Of a DNA stretch of 64,000 bases, positions 16,950-25,163 are shown piece by piece; position 1 is the stretch's first letter, and each line of letters opens with the position of its first letter. The notes below the pieces were generated by a model. That model did no database searches. It was given only the letters and a program-made list of their open reading frames with translations, and had not been told where the DNA came from. The stretch comes from Flavobacterium hungaricum (GTDB lineage Bacteria; Bacteroidota; Bacteroidia; Flavobacteriales; Flavobacteriaceae). The stretch covers positions 57,507 through 121,506 of the forward strand of contig NZ_PRDM01000007.1 in NCBI RefSeq assembly GCF_015182285.1, read 5' to 3'. A program made the position numbers and the translations under genes.

Positions 16950-16994
16950 CAAAGTAATGGCGGTATCGCAGATTGGTTACGTGATGTAGATCAC
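16950..16994 (-). promoter_or_regulatory. candidate promoter with CRP/FNR-like site GTGATGTAGATCAC
   Basis: On the minus strand a TACTTTG -7-like box (plus coordinates 16950-16956) lies about 36 bp before the YceI start. About 25-38 bp further upstream is the palindrome GTGA-N6-TCAC (16981-16994), the half-site spacing used by CRP/FNR proteins. The site centre is about 40 bp from the expected transcription start, a usual activator position. A Crp/Fnr-family regulator gene lies immediately next to it. Confidence 0.6.
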
Positions 16995-17007
16995 ATTCGT
17001 AAAAACA

Positions 17008-17586
17008 CTATTTTGAAGCGTTGTACAATCGGCTTAAAGTTTCTCTGGAAACTCCGAGGTAGGCTGCTATTAAATGTTTTGGAATCATATTATAGAGAGC
17101 TGGATAAAGTTTCATGAGTTCTTCGTATCTCGTTTTGGTATCATTGTTCATAAACGAAAGCAGTCTTTTCTGTGCGGCTACATAACCGCGGTTGGTTCTC
17201 CATCTAAAGAAGTGTTCTGCCTGATGCAGTTCGCGGCAGATTTTTTCTCTGTCGTGGTTAGAAAGCGAAAGAATGGCTGCATCGGTAACGCAGTCTACAT
17301 TTATGGTTGCTGTGGTATTGTTGTAAAGCGCGGCATAGTCTGACGACCACCAGGTGGGCATGGCAAACTGTAAGATGTACATTTTGATTTCGTCGTTTAC
17401 ATAAAAAGCTTTTAGACAGCCGTCTATTACAAAATATTCTTTATCAACTTCTTGGCCTTCGGTAATAATGCTTTGCCCTTTTTTGTATGTTTCGGGTTTA
17501 AAATGCGAAAAAAAATAATCAAATTCGTCGTCTGTAAACGATGCAATTTTTAATACATGTTCTTTTAAAAGGCTTTTGGCGTCCAT
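17008..17586 (-). CDS. Crp/Fnr-family transcriptional regulator
   Basis: A 192-residue protein with a cyclic-nucleotide-binding-type beta roll (KGQSIITEGQEVDKEYFVID) and a C-terminal helix-turn-helix (AAYLGVSRETLSRLYN). No Fe-S cysteine cluster is present at the N-terminus, so it is not a classical FNR, and key cAMP-contact residues are not obvious. Bacteroidota have many of these with unknown ligands. The gene stands just upstream of, and in line with, the YceI-tautomerase-SDR run, and a GTGA-N6-TCAC palindrome lies between them, so it probably controls that run. Confidence 0.9.
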   Translation of the reverse strand: MDAKSLLKEHVLKIASFTDDEFDYFFSHFKPETYKKGQSIITEGQEVDKEYFVIDGCLKAFYVNDEIKMYILQFAMPTWWSSDYAALYNNTTATINVDCVTDAAILSLSNHDREKICRELHQAEHFFRWRTNRGYVAAQKRLLSFMNNDTKTRYEELMKLYPALYNMIPKHLIAAYLGVSRETLSRLYNASK

Positions 17587-17710
17587 TTTTTGGAGTTTAG
17601 TACCCGTAAAATTACTATTTAAGATAGTTACTTGAATGCTGTTTTTGAAATTTAATTAAGAAGCTCAATTAGAAGCTGTTAAAAATAAAAGTTAAAATAT
17701 TTTTTATTTT

Positions 17711-17732
17711 AGACCGAACGGTCTTATATTTG
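17711..17732 (+). promoter_or_regulatory. TetR operator AGACCGAACGGTCT overlapping -7 box
   Basis: A 14-bp palindrome (17711-17724) is directly followed by the -7 box TATATTTG (17725-17732) of the TetR-family gene that starts at 17754. The same palindrome, with one central base changed, precedes the next gene at 18356. A repressor bound here would block polymerase, so autorepression is expected. Confidence 0.8.
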
Positions 17733-17753
17733 CAATGTCAAAATGAGAACGTG

Positions 17754-18332
17754 ATGAGTAAAGCAGAAAGAACCAGACAATTTATTATCGAAGCATCGGC
17801 TCCTATTATTAATAAAAAAGGAGTGGCGGGAACTTCGCTCAGTGATATTATGGAGGCTACAAAATTGGCCAAAGGTGGTATTTACGGCAATTTTGAAAGC
17901 AAGGAAGAGATTTGTGTTGAGGCTTTTTTGTACCTCAGATCTAATCTGGCTAAAAAATTGGATTTTGCAGCATCGCAGGGAAATTCGGCTCAAAGTAAAT
18001 TCTTTAATGTATTGGATGTCTATAAAAATGACGAAAGTATGATGGAGGGATGCCCGATATTGAACTTTGGTACAGAGGCAGATGATACTAATCCTATTAT
18101 GAAAGAGCATGTAAAAAAAGCGGCTTTTTCTGCTCAAAAAAGATTTTTTACGATACTGGATGATGGTGTTAAAAATAAAGAATTGTCATCAGACTTAAAT
18201 CCCGATGTGTTGAGCATTAAGATTTTTGCAATGGTTGAGGGCGCTGTTTTATGCGGAAAATTGGTGGGTACTGAACAAATGATTATCGTTCTGGAAAGCA
18301 TCAAAGAGGAATTTAAAAGATATGTCTTGTAA
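17754..18332 (+). CDS. TetR/AcrR-family transcriptional repressor
   Basis: A 192-residue regulator from ATG 17754; an upstream in-frame TTG at 17730 lies inside the -7 box and is rejected. The N-terminal helix-turn-helix is clear (GVAGTSLSDIMEATKLAKGG, then IYGNFESKEEI), and the C-terminal half is the ligand-binding helical domain. It lies between two copies of AGACCGwwCGGTCT, one in its own promoter and one in front of the following SDR-MFS pair. It therefore very likely represses itself and that pair until an effector binds. The effector is unknown. Confidence 0.92.
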   Translation: MSKAERTRQFIIEASAPIINKKGVAGTSLSDIMEATKLAKGGIYGNFESKEEICVEAFLYLRSNLAKKLDFAASQGNSAQSKFFNVLDVYKNDESMMEGCPILNFGTEADDTNPIMKEHVKKAAFSAQKRFFTILDDGVKNKELSSDLNPDVLSIKIFAMVEGAVLCGKLVGTEQMIIVLESIKEEFKRYVL

Positions 18333-18355
18333 ACATATTTTTTTTACTCATTTTT

Positions 18356-18369
18356 AGACCGATCGGTCT
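18356..18369 (+). promoter_or_regulatory. TetR operator AGACCGATCGGTCT
   Basis: A perfect 14-bp palindrome 36 bp before the SDR gene start. It differs from the operator at 17711 only in the central step. It marks the SDR-MFS pair as a second target of the TetR-type regulator. Confidence 0.8.
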
Positions 18370-18405
18370 TTTTAATTTGAAAGTTAATAATTAAATATAA
18401 AAACA

Positions 18406-19227
18406 ATGTCTAAAGTAATTTTTATAACAGGAGCCACAAAAGGATTTGGAAGAATCTGGGCAGAAGCATTTTTAAAACGCGGTGATAGAGTAGTGGCAAC
18501 GGGTAGAAATACCAATGCACTTCTGGATCTTAAAGAGCAATACGGAGATTTGGTTCTAACAATTCAACTCGATGTTAACGACCGAAAAGCTTCTTTTGAA
18601 GCGGTAAATAAAGCAAAAGAGCATTTTGGAAGAATAGATGTTTTGATTAATAATGCTGGATACGGCTTGTTTGGCGCGGTTGAAGAAACCTCGGAAGAAG
18701 AAGCAAGAAACCAGATGGAAACGAACTTCTTTGGCGTGCTTTGGTTATCACAAGCCGTTTTACCGATTATGCGCGAGCAAAAAAGCGGCCATATTATTCA
18801 GGTTTCGAGTTTCTTAGGGCTGGTTACACTTCCGGTTTTAGGGCTTTACAATGCTTCTAAGTTTGCGGTTGAAGGTTTAAGCGAAACGCTGGCATCTGAG
18901 GTTAAAGATTTTGGAATCAATGTTTCGTTGGTAGAACCAAACGGTTATACTACAGATTGGTCGGGCGCATCGGCTTTTCAAACTCAAAGTATGGAAGTGT
19001 ATGATGCTGTAAAAGCGGGTTTTAATGAAGCAACCTCGACTCCGGGAATTTTTGGCAATCCAGAAGCGACTGCGAATGTAATTCTTAAACTGGTCGATCA
19101 TCCAAATCCGCCTTTAAGATTGCTTTTTGGATCCCTTGCTTATGCCGCAGTGACCGAAAAATACAAAGAGCGTCTGGCAGGTTTTGACGAATGGAAATCG
19201 GTTTCTATAGAGGCACACGGTGCATAA
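18406..19227 (+). CDS. short-chain dehydrogenase/reductase, TetR-controlled
   Basis: A 273-residue classical SDR with TGATKGFGR near residue 8, NNAGYG near residue 85, a catalytic Ser in IIQVSSFLG and YNASK (Tyr-x-x-x-Lys). All catalytic elements are present. It resembles the oxidoreductases of the retinol dehydrogenase-like group (KFAVEGLSETLASEV). The next gene, an MFS transporter, starts 17 bp later, so the enzyme and the exporter are induced together. That arrangement suits oxidation or reduction and then export of a toxic small molecule. Confidence 0.92.
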   Translation: MSKVIFITGATKGFGRIWAEAFLKRGDRVVATGRNTNALLDLKEQYGDLVLTIQLDVNDRKASFEAVNKAKEHFGRIDVLINNAGYGLFGAVEETSEEEARNQMETNFFGVLWLSQAVLPIMREQKSGHIIQVSSFLGLVTLPVLGLYNASKFAVEGLSETLASEVKDFGINVSLVEPNGYTTDWSGASAFQTQSMEVYDAVKAGFNEATSTPGIFGNPEATANVILKLVDHPNPPLRLLFGSLAYAAVTEKYKERLAGFDEWKSVSIEAHGA

Positions 19228-19244
19228 TTTAGAAAAAAGAAATA

Positions 19245-20456
19245 ATGAGGATTTTAAAAGAAAATCATCAGGGTTTCAGTACGATACTGGCCCTGGCTTT
19301 GATTCCGCTGTCGGGTTTTGCAACAGATATTTATCTGCCTTCGCTGCCTGATATGGCAAATGATCTGCATGTTTCGGCATCGGCGGTTCAATTGTCGCTG
19401 GTTTTATTTATGTTTAGTGTAGGGGTAAGCCAGTTTTTTATTGGCAGTATATTGGATAGTTTTGGCAGGTATAAGATCGGACTGGTTTCGCTTGGTTTAT
19501 TTTCTTTAACCAGTTTTGTTATTGCAATAATCCCTAACATTTATGTGATTTATGCCATGAGAATCATTCAGGGAATTACCATTGCACTGATTGTTGTGGG
19601 GAAACGAGCGTATTTTGTAGATCTTTTTTCGGGAGAAAAACTTAAAGGTTATATTAGTTTATTTTCGATTATCTGGGCAACTGCTCCTATTATGGCTCCA
19701 TTTTTAGGAGGTTATCTCCAGAATAGTTTTGGGTGGAAATCTAACTTTTATTTTCTGGGCGGTTTATCATTGGTTTTCCTGATTTTAGAACTAATTTACA
19801 GCGGCGAATCTTTAAAATATTACCAGCCTTTTAAACTTAAATCAATCACAGCAACCTACAAAGTCATGCTTAAAACAGCCGATTTTACATTGGGCTTAGT
19901 AATAATCGGAATTTGTTTTGGTATCGTGATTGTGTACAGTTTGTCAAGTCCGTTTATTATCGAGCGTGTTTTAGGCTATTCTGCTATTACTACGGGGTAC
20001 AGTTCTTTATTGTCTGGTTTTTCATTAATGACGGGAGGAATAATCGCAAAATCTTTGATTAAGAAACCGTTGGCTCAAAAAGTCGGAACGGCATTCGGCA
20101 TACAGATTATTTTGGTTTTGTTAATGATTTTTACCGCATCGTATACAAGCAGTCTCTACACGTTGATTGGCTTTATTATCGGAATTCATATTGCGGGTGG
20201 TTTTATTTTTAATATCGTTTACGGTTATTGTTTAACTCGTTTTACCAAAAATGCTGGAGTAGCGAGCGGACTCACCGGCGGCGTAATGTACATGATCAGC
20301 TCTGTTTTCAGTTACGGATTTACCAATTTGTTTGAAGTAAAAAGTCAGTTACTGCTTGGAGCTGCAGATCTTTCATTGCTTTTGATCGTCACTGTTTTAT
20401 TTATGATTTTTAATAGTTACAGGGTAAAAAGTGTGGGGGTAGGAGTTAGGAGTTAG
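19245..20456 (+). CDS. MFS drug-efflux transporter (Bcr/CflA type)
   Basis: A 403-residue inner-membrane protein with 12 predicted helices. Helix 1 has PLSGFATDIYLPSLPDMA and the early loop DSFGRYKIGLVSL, both typical of the Bcr/CflA drug:H+ antiporter group. It is co-transcribed with the TetR-controlled SDR. The last codons (KSVGVGVRS) are made from the first units of a GTTAGGA-type simple repeat that also supplies the stop codon, so the natural C-terminus may have been altered by repeat growth. Confidence 0.92.
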   Translation: MRILKENHQGFSTILALALIPLSGFATDIYLPSLPDMANDLHVSASAVQLSLVLFMFSVGVSQFFIGSILDSFGRYKIGLVSLGLFSLTSFVIAIIPNIYVIYAMRIIQGITIALIVVGKRAYFVDLFSGEKLKGYISLFSIIWATAPIMAPFLGGYLQNSFGWKSNFYFLGGLSLVFLILELIYSGESLKYYQPFKLKSITATYKVMLKTADFTLGLVIIGICFGIVIVYSLSSPFIIERVLGYSAITTGYSSLLSGFSLMTGGIIAKSLIKKPLAQKVGTAFGIQIILVLLMIFTASYTSSLYTLIGFIIGIHIAGGFIFNIVYGYCLTRFTKNAGVASGLTGGVMYMISSVFSYGFTNLFEVKSQLLLGAADLSLLLIVTVLFMIFNSYRVKSVGVGVRS

Positions 20457-20590
20457 GAGTTAAGGGTTAGGAGTTAGGAGTTATGGGTTAGGAGTTAGGA
20501 GTTAGGAGTTAGGATTTAAGGGTTTTGGCTTATGGCTTATGGGTTATGGCTTATGGGTTATGGTTATGAGTTAGGGTTATTGGCTTATGA
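20436..20590 (+). repeat. imperfect short tandem repeat (GGAGTTA / GGCTTAT units)
   Basis: About 150 bp of 7-bp units, mainly GGAGTTA and GGGTTAG, drifting to TTATGGC. It begins inside the end of the MFS gene and runs into the intergenic space. Such repeats change length by slippage. Confidence 0.85.
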
Positions 20591-20633
20591 CTTTAAGACT
20601 TATATCAGTTAATGCAAAGCTTTATTTAAATAA

Positions 20634-20672
20634 AAATACCCCAAAGAACAAGTATCGTTTTTTGGGGTATTT
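20634..20672. terminator. bidirectional terminator
   Basis: A 12-bp perfect stem AAATACCCCAAA (20634-20645) / TTTGGGGTATTT (20661-20672) with a 15-base loop stands between the convergent MFS and ring-cleaving dioxygenase genes. Confidence 0.85.
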
Positions 20673-20713
20673 ACTATACAGGTGCAGGTTTTAAACTGCA
20701 GTTGATTTAAAAA

Positions 20714-21652
20714 TTAATTAATTTTTACCAAATGTGCTTCGATTGCTGCTCTGTCTGATTCGTATTGAGCAGGAAGTTTTAAGTTTTTACCTAATTCTTC
20801 TAAGCTTTCGTCTACCGTAAAACCAGGGTTTTCTGTTGCAATTTCAAATAAAACGCCGCCTGGTTCTCTAAAATAAAGGGAGTGGAAATAATTTCTGTCA
20901 ATCTGTGGTGTAATAGACAATCCGTATTCTTCGATTTTTTCACGGAAGTGCATTAAAATTTCATCATTTGCAACTCTAAAAGCAACGTGATGTACAGAAC
21001 CGTTGGCAACGTGTCCGCGTTTTTCATCAGCTAATTCAACCAAATCTACAATGGCAGCATTTTCTACAGCATCAGTAGCATAACGGTAACGGTTTACATC
21101 TTGATCGATTAATTTATAACCAAATATTTCAGTTAAAATCGCAGCGGTTGGCTTGATGTTGTTTAAGGTCAAAGTAATGTTATGAAAACCTTTTGTAGCT
21201 ACAGCAGCTTTAACCTCTTCAGTCTCCCAAGATTTTCTGTTATCTTCTGTTTTAGACTCGATTAATTCTAATTTTAATCCGTCTGGGTCTAAGAAAGTCA
21301 GGTATTTTTCTCCGAATTTTTCAGCTGGTTTATTGTAAATAACATTGTATTTTTCAAAACGTTGCTGCCAAAAATCCAAGCTTCCTTTTGGAACAGAATA
21401 TCCAATCTCTGTTGCCATTCCAGAACCTTTTCTTCCTTGCTGAATTCCTTCTCCCCAAGGGAAAAAAGTTAAGATTGTTCCTGCGCTTCCCACTTCGTCA
21501 CCAAAGTAAAAATGGTAGGTTCCAGGATCGTCAAAATTGACTGTTTTTTTTATAAAACGAAGTCCTAATATGTTAGAATAAAAGTTGAAATTACGTTTAG
21601 CGTCACCTGCAATTGCAGTAATATGGTGTAAGCCTAAAATTTTATTTTCCAT
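20714..21652 (-). CDS. ring-cleaving dioxygenase, two-domain VOC family (MhqO-like)
   Basis: A 312-residue protein of two glyoxalase/extradiol (VOC) modules, roughly residues 5-135 and 150-290. Metal ligands are visible as GLHHITAIAG (His near 9), VHHVAFRV (His near 218) and the Glu in VLFEIATENPG. The motifs RNFNFYSNILGLRFIKKTVN and DPGTYHFYFGD are typical of the MhqO group, which in Bacillus is induced by hydroquinones and other electrophiles. It is transcribed from a promoter with TAAATTTG and a TTAACCTAGATTAA palindrome upstream. A quinone- or catechol-handling role is family-based inference. Confidence 0.9.
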   Translation of the reverse strand: MENKILGLHHITAIAGDAKRNFNFYSNILGLRFIKKTVNFDDPGTYHFYFGDEVGSAGTILTFFPWGEGIQQGRKGSGMATEIGYSVPKGSLDFWQQRFEKYNVIYNKPAEKFGEKYLTFLDPDGLKLELIESKTEDNRKSWETEEVKAAVATKGFHNITLTLNNIKPTAAILTEIFGYKLIDQDVNRYRYATDAVENAAIVDLVELADEKRGHVANGSVHHVAFRVANDEILMHFREKIEEYGLSITPQIDRNYFHSLYFREPGGVLFEIATENPGFTVDESLEELGKNLKLPAQYESDRAAIEAHLVKIN

Positions 21653-21691
21653 GGTATTGATGTATTAAATTGTTGTTTGATTTTTCTTTTA

Positions 21692-21736
21692 CAAATTTAC
21701 GCCCGTTATGGCCGCGGATCGATTAACCTAGATTAA
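21692..21736 (-). promoter_or_regulatory. promoter with -7 box and TTAACCTAGATTAA palindrome
   Basis: Reading the minus strand, the -7 box TAAATTTG occupies 21692-21699, about 40 bp before the dioxygenase start. The near-palindrome TTAACCTAGATTAA is at 21723-21736. The distance from box to palindrome (31 bp between first bases) is identical to that at 35975/36006. This placement, over and upstream of the -33 region, suits an activator site. Confidence 0.7.
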
Positions 21737-21775
21737 GAAATAAAATGCCGGCTAAATTTGATTCTTTAAATAATA

Positions 21776-21868
21776 GCCAAATAGTGTTCCTTTTTGTTTA
21801 ATGTGTTGTAATACAAGGATTTTGTTCTGTTTTGTTGTTTTCAATTATGCGATATATCGTAAATTTAT
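21776..21868 (+). promoter_or_regulatory. control region of the sigma-54 activator gene, with CGATATATCG palindrome
   Basis: GCCAAATAGTGTTCCTTT (21776) and, 73 bp on, GCGATATATCGTAAATTTAT (from 21849) both have close copies with almost the same spacing (74 bp) at 36141 and 36215. The palindrome lies about 100 bp before the activator start. Two copies of this arrangement, each divergent from a TTAACCTAGATTAA promoter, show it is a conserved control region. The binding factor is unknown. Confidence 0.6.
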
Positions 21869-21961
21869 GTCTGGTAACTGTTTTTATTTCGAAAATCGAT
21901 AGTAGGTTTATAAGGGCTATTTCTTAAATTTACGCATGCAATACCACACCAATTAGAATTT

Positions 21962-23551
21962 ATGAAAGAGCCAGCAGATCAAAATGCAATTTTACTCAAC
22001 AGACTGCAGGAGCGAGAAAGAGAGCAATTTCTAATTTTATCGATTTGCAAATCACTGTCGGAAGTAACAAACAAGCAGGAATTTCATAATATAATTGGAG
22101 GTTTATTAAAAGAACAATTTTTGTTTGAAGATTTTATTTTCGCTTCCGCGGATGACAATCAAACCGATTACGAAATCTTCTATCAATTCTCGGATCAAAA
22201 AAATACAGAGGCCAAAACGCACCCTGTAAACGATGGTTTTTTTGATGTTTGTCTCAATGATGCCGATACCGTGGTTTTTGATTTAAAAAGAATTTCAGAA
22301 AGAAAAAATAAGCTTCCGGATTACCTTCAATCCGTACAGGATAAAAATTTTAAAAACGGAATCGGAATTGGTCTTCCTTATATAAAAGGATATCGAAATG
22401 TACTGTTTCTATTTTTTAAAAATACAGTTTCTTTCAGCAGAGAATCAAACCGAATTATTCGAGGTATAGCAATCCAGCTTTCTATAACGCTTCGCAATAT
22501 TAAATGGTCTGAGGCGTACGAAAGTAATCTGAAAGAATTAAAACATTTGCAGTATAATTTAAGTAAAAGAAAACCGGAGACGAAACTGATAGGGACCGAA
22601 AGCTTTCTTGAAATTGTCGGCAGCAGCGAAGTCATGCAGAAGGTTTATGAATTGGTCGATCAAGTTGCACTCTCACAATCTACAGTTTTAATTTTGGGAG
22701 AAACGGGAACAGGAAAAGAGTTAATTGCAAATGCAATTCACAATTTATCTTTGGTTTCTAATAAAAGAATGGTAAAGGTAAATTGTGCTTCGATCCCAGA
22801 AAATCTGATTGAGAGCGAATTATTCGGGCATGAAAAAGGTGCTTTTACGGGCGCATCAGATCTAAGAATCGGTAAGTTTGAACAAGCCGAAGACGGCACT
22901 ATTTTTCTAGACGAAATAGGGGAACTGCCTTTGGAACTGCAGGGGAAACTGCTGCGTGTGCTGCAGGAAAAAGAGATAGAAAGAATTGGCGGCAACAATG
23001 TCGTAAAAGTAAATGCAAGGGTAATTGCGGCAACAAACAAATCATTGGAAAAGGAAGTTGCAGAAGGACGTTTTAGAAGCGATTTGTTTTATAGACTGAA
23101 TGTGTTTCCGATTGCGGTTCCAGCTTTGCGTGAGCGTCCAGAGGATATCGAAGTTCTGGGGAATTTTTTCTTAGAAAGACATTCGGAGAAAAATGGAAAA
23201 AAGATAAAAGGGTTCTCTAAAAAAGTCCTGAAAAGTATGTACGCACACCCTTGGCCTGGAAATGTCCGCGAACTTGAAAATATGGTAGAACGCAGTATTT
23301 TGTTTGCCAAAGACAACGTGATAAAAGAAATGACTTTTCCTGAAATTTTGGTAGGAGAATCTCTAAATACCGAAAATGATTTTTACACCAAAACGCTGCA
23401 GGAAGTAGAAAAGGAGCATATTTTGAAAACCTTAAAAAAATGCGGCGGCAGAATTTCCGGACCGCAGGGCGCCGCAGTTTTATTAGGTCTTCCGTCGACT
23501 ACATTGGTTTCCAGAATGCAGAAATTGGGCATTAAGAGAAAGTATTTCTAA
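21962..23551 (+). CDS. sigma-54-dependent activator with GAF-like N-terminus
   Basis: A 529-residue enhancer-binding protein. Residues 1-190 look like a GAF-type sensor (LSICKSLSEVTNKQEFHNII). The AAA+ domain has Walker A GETGTGKE, the sigma-54 contact loop GAFTGA in ESELFGHEKGAFTGA, Walker B GTIFLDEIGE and the arginine-finger region. The C-terminus is a Fis-type helix-turn-helix (GAAVLLGLPSTTLVSRMQKL). It has no receiver domain, so it probably senses a small ligand directly, like NorR or FhlA. It is divergent from the ring-cleaving dioxygenase and is a clear paralog of the activator at 25771-27129. Confidence 0.93.
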   Translation: MKEPADQNAILLNRLQEREREQFLILSICKSLSEVTNKQEFHNIIGGLLKEQFLFEDFIFASADDNQTDYEIFYQFSDQKNTEAKTHPVNDGFFDVCLNDADTVVFDLKRISERKNKLPDYLQSVQDKNFKNGIGIGLPYIKGYRNVLFLFFKNTVSFSRESNRIIRGIAIQLSITLRNIKWSEAYESNLKELKHLQYNLSKRKPETKLIGTESFLEIVGSSEVMQKVYELVDQVALSQSTVLILGETGTGKELIANAIHNLSLVSNKRMVKVNCASIPENLIESELFGHEKGAFTGASDLRIGKFEQAEDGTIFLDEIGELPLELQGKLLRVLQEKEIERIGGNNVVKVNARVIAATNKSLEKEVAEGRFRSDLFYRLNVFPIAVPALRERPEDIEVLGNFFLERHSEKNGKKIKGFSKKVLKSMYAHPWPGNVRELENMVERSILFAKDNVIKEMTFPEILVGESLNTENDFYTKTLQEVEKEHILKTLKKCGGRISGPQGAAVLLGLPSTTLVSRMQKLGIKRKYF

Positions 23552-23556
23552 TCCGT

Positions 23557-24174
23557 TCAGTCTGGAATCATTTTTATTTTTCCCGATGAAACAGCCCAAT
23601 AAACCAGCAGCAGCATATTGATTGCCAAAGCCGCTGCAGGAAACTGAAACGAAATTCCGAATGCAATTAAATAAGTTGGGAATCCGTATAAATAGTTGTT
23701 CCTGATTTTTTTGATAGCAGTATTGGTGATTCCCGGACGCAGCAATTTTTGGTTATGACTGGCAATATACCACAACAGATTGTACGAAATGTTGATGAAT
23801 ACAAAGATTCCGGTATAAACGGCAACAGCGATGTTTGATGCCTCGCCGTCAAAAAAACGCGCTAATAATGCAGTAGGGTACGAAACTGAAGAAACCAGAA
23901 AGAGAATCAGTCCGTTGGCAAACATGATTCCGGTATTACGGCTGTAAATCTGTTTGAAAATCTTGTGATGATTGACCCACATTATAAAAATACTGAAAAA
24001 AGAAAGCGTAAAAGCCAAATACGTTGTCCATTCGCTTTTTAGAAAAGCTAATAATTGGCTGCTGGTTTTTACAATTCCAATTTCTGGTGCATGAAGGTCT
24101 AAGACCAAAAGTGTGATCGCAATTGCAAACACGCCGTCGCTGAATCCTTCTATTCGTCCCGTTTCTTTTTCCAT
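23557..24174 (-). CDS. TMEM175-family potassium channel protein
   Basis: A 205-residue membrane protein with about six helices. The first helix begins with GRIEGFSDGVFAIAITLLVL, the signature (FSDGVFAIAxTLL) of bacterial TMEM175/DUF1211 channels, whose four subunits form a K+-permeable pore. It is the last gene of a four-gene minus-strand run and begins 1 bp after the cupin gene stop. It ends 5 bp from the convergent sigma-54 activator gene. Confidence 0.9.
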   Translation of the reverse strand: MEKETGRIEGFSDGVFAIAITLLVLDLHAPEIGIVKTSSQLLAFLKSEWTTYLAFTLSFFSIFIMWVNHHKIFKQIYSRNTGIMFANGLILFLVSSVSYPTALLARFFDGEASNIAVAVYTGIFVFINISYNLLWYIASHNQKLLRPGITNTAIKKIRNNYLYGFPTYLIAFGISFQFPAAALAINMLLLVYWAVSSGKIKMIPD

Positions 24175-24175
24175 T

Positions 24176-24526
24176 TTATAATTTTATAAATATTGACTTT
24201 CTTAATTTAGGTTCAATATTTTTTGTTTTGTGGCCTTTTCCAGTCGTGTCTTCGACCAATAATATCGAGCCTGTTTCAAAAGTTCTTTTTTCTCCCAATG
24301 ATGTTTCGATTTCGACACCGCCGTCTAGTAAAACAATGTACTGCCGATCGGGTGCATTGTGAAAATCATAATCGTAAGAGGGTTTTACTTCTCTAAAAAC
24401 AATTGATTTTACAGGTTCATCATCAGAGAGAAAACCGATATCGCCATTGTTTTTTAACGGAACTTCAAAGTCCTGAAAATAACTTTCTCCGTTTTCGCCG
24501 CTGTAGATTCTTGTTATCTGGATCAT
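24176..24526 (-). CDS. small cupin-fold protein
   Basis: A 116-residue single-domain cupin-like protein. The core is YDYDFHNAPDRQYIVLLDGG, then the usual second motif around TFETGSILLVEDTTGKGH with a final His. Only some of the classical His/Glu metal ligands are visible. Its start overlaps the preceding stop (TAATG), so it is translationally coupled to the carboxylesterase. The substrate is unknown; with its neighbours it fits electrophile or metabolite detoxification. Confidence 0.8.
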   Translation of the reverse strand: MIQITRIYSGENGESYFQDFEVPLKNNGDIGFLSDDEPVKSIVFREVKPSYDYDFHNAPDRQYIVLLDGGVEIETSLGEKRTFETGSILLVEDTTGKGHKTKNIEPKLRKSIFIKL

Positions 24527-25146
24527 TATTTCTTTGAAAAAATCAGTTCGTTAGCCAAATCAATTTCGTCGTGGCTGATGGTATGCCCAATGTTATCATA
24601 AATTTTCTTGGTGACATTGGCTCCCAATTTTTTAAGAAGTGCTTCGGACTCATTTACTCTTTCTACCGGAACGTGAAAATCGGGATCGCTCGTTCCGATG
24701 AAAACAGGCGTATTTTCAAAGTTTCCGTGATAGTGTTCTTCGTATACTTTATCGCCGATAAGACCGCCTGTAAAAGCCACAACACCGCCGTATTTTGCCG
24801 CATTTCGGGCAGTAAATTCTAAAGCAAGACAAGCTCCCTGCGAAAATCCTAAGAAATAAATGTTTTCTTTTTCGATTCCGTTTTGCTGTACCGCTATTAA
24901 AACTTGATGTACGGCTTCTAGCGATTTTGAAAAAGAAGGTTCGTTTTCGTTAATAGGAACTAAAAACGAGTACGGATACCAGGTTCTGTTTTCTGCCTGC
25001 GGTGCTACTAAAGCAAAGTCTGCAACATCAAGATATTTAGCAATCGATAAAATATCATGAGCTCCTGCACCACGCCCATGAAGCATGATCAAAGCTTTTT
25101 TTGCCTCATTCAAGGGCACGCCGGCTGTTATAGTATCTAAATTCAT
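24526..25146 (-). CDS. alpha/beta-hydrolase carboxylesterase (MhqD-like)
   Basis: A 206-residue carboxylesterase/phospholipase-type hydrolase. ATG 25146 is used because the 28 residues before it overlap the upstream gene and do not look like family sequence. The oxyanion region LIMLHGRGAGAHD, the nucleophile Ser in GFSQGACLALEF, the Asp in GTSDPDFHVPV and the His in IGHTISHDE complete the catalytic set. In Bacillus, MhqD belongs to the same hydroquinone-induced regulon as MhqO, and an MhqO-like gene lies 3 kb away here. It is in one run with a GNAT gene, a cupin and a TMEM175 gene. Confidence 0.88.
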   Translation of the reverse strand: MNLDTITAGVPLNEAKKALIMLHGRGAGAHDILSIAKYLDVADFALVAPQAENRTWYPYSFLVPINENEPSFSKSLEAVHQVLIAVQQNGIEKENIYFLGFSQGACLALEFTARNAAKYGGVVAFTGGLIGDKVYEEHYHGNFENTPVFIGTSDPDFHVPVERVNESEALLKKLGANVTKKIYDNIGHTISHDEIDLANELIFSKK

Positions 25147-25163
25147 AAGTCTTGTTTTTAAAA

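Noticed and set aside
20436..20590. GTTAGG-like repeats resembling telomeric DNA.
   Set aside because: The units are mixed (GGAGTTA, GGGTTAG, TTATGGC) and internal to a bacterial chromosome; simple slippage explains them.
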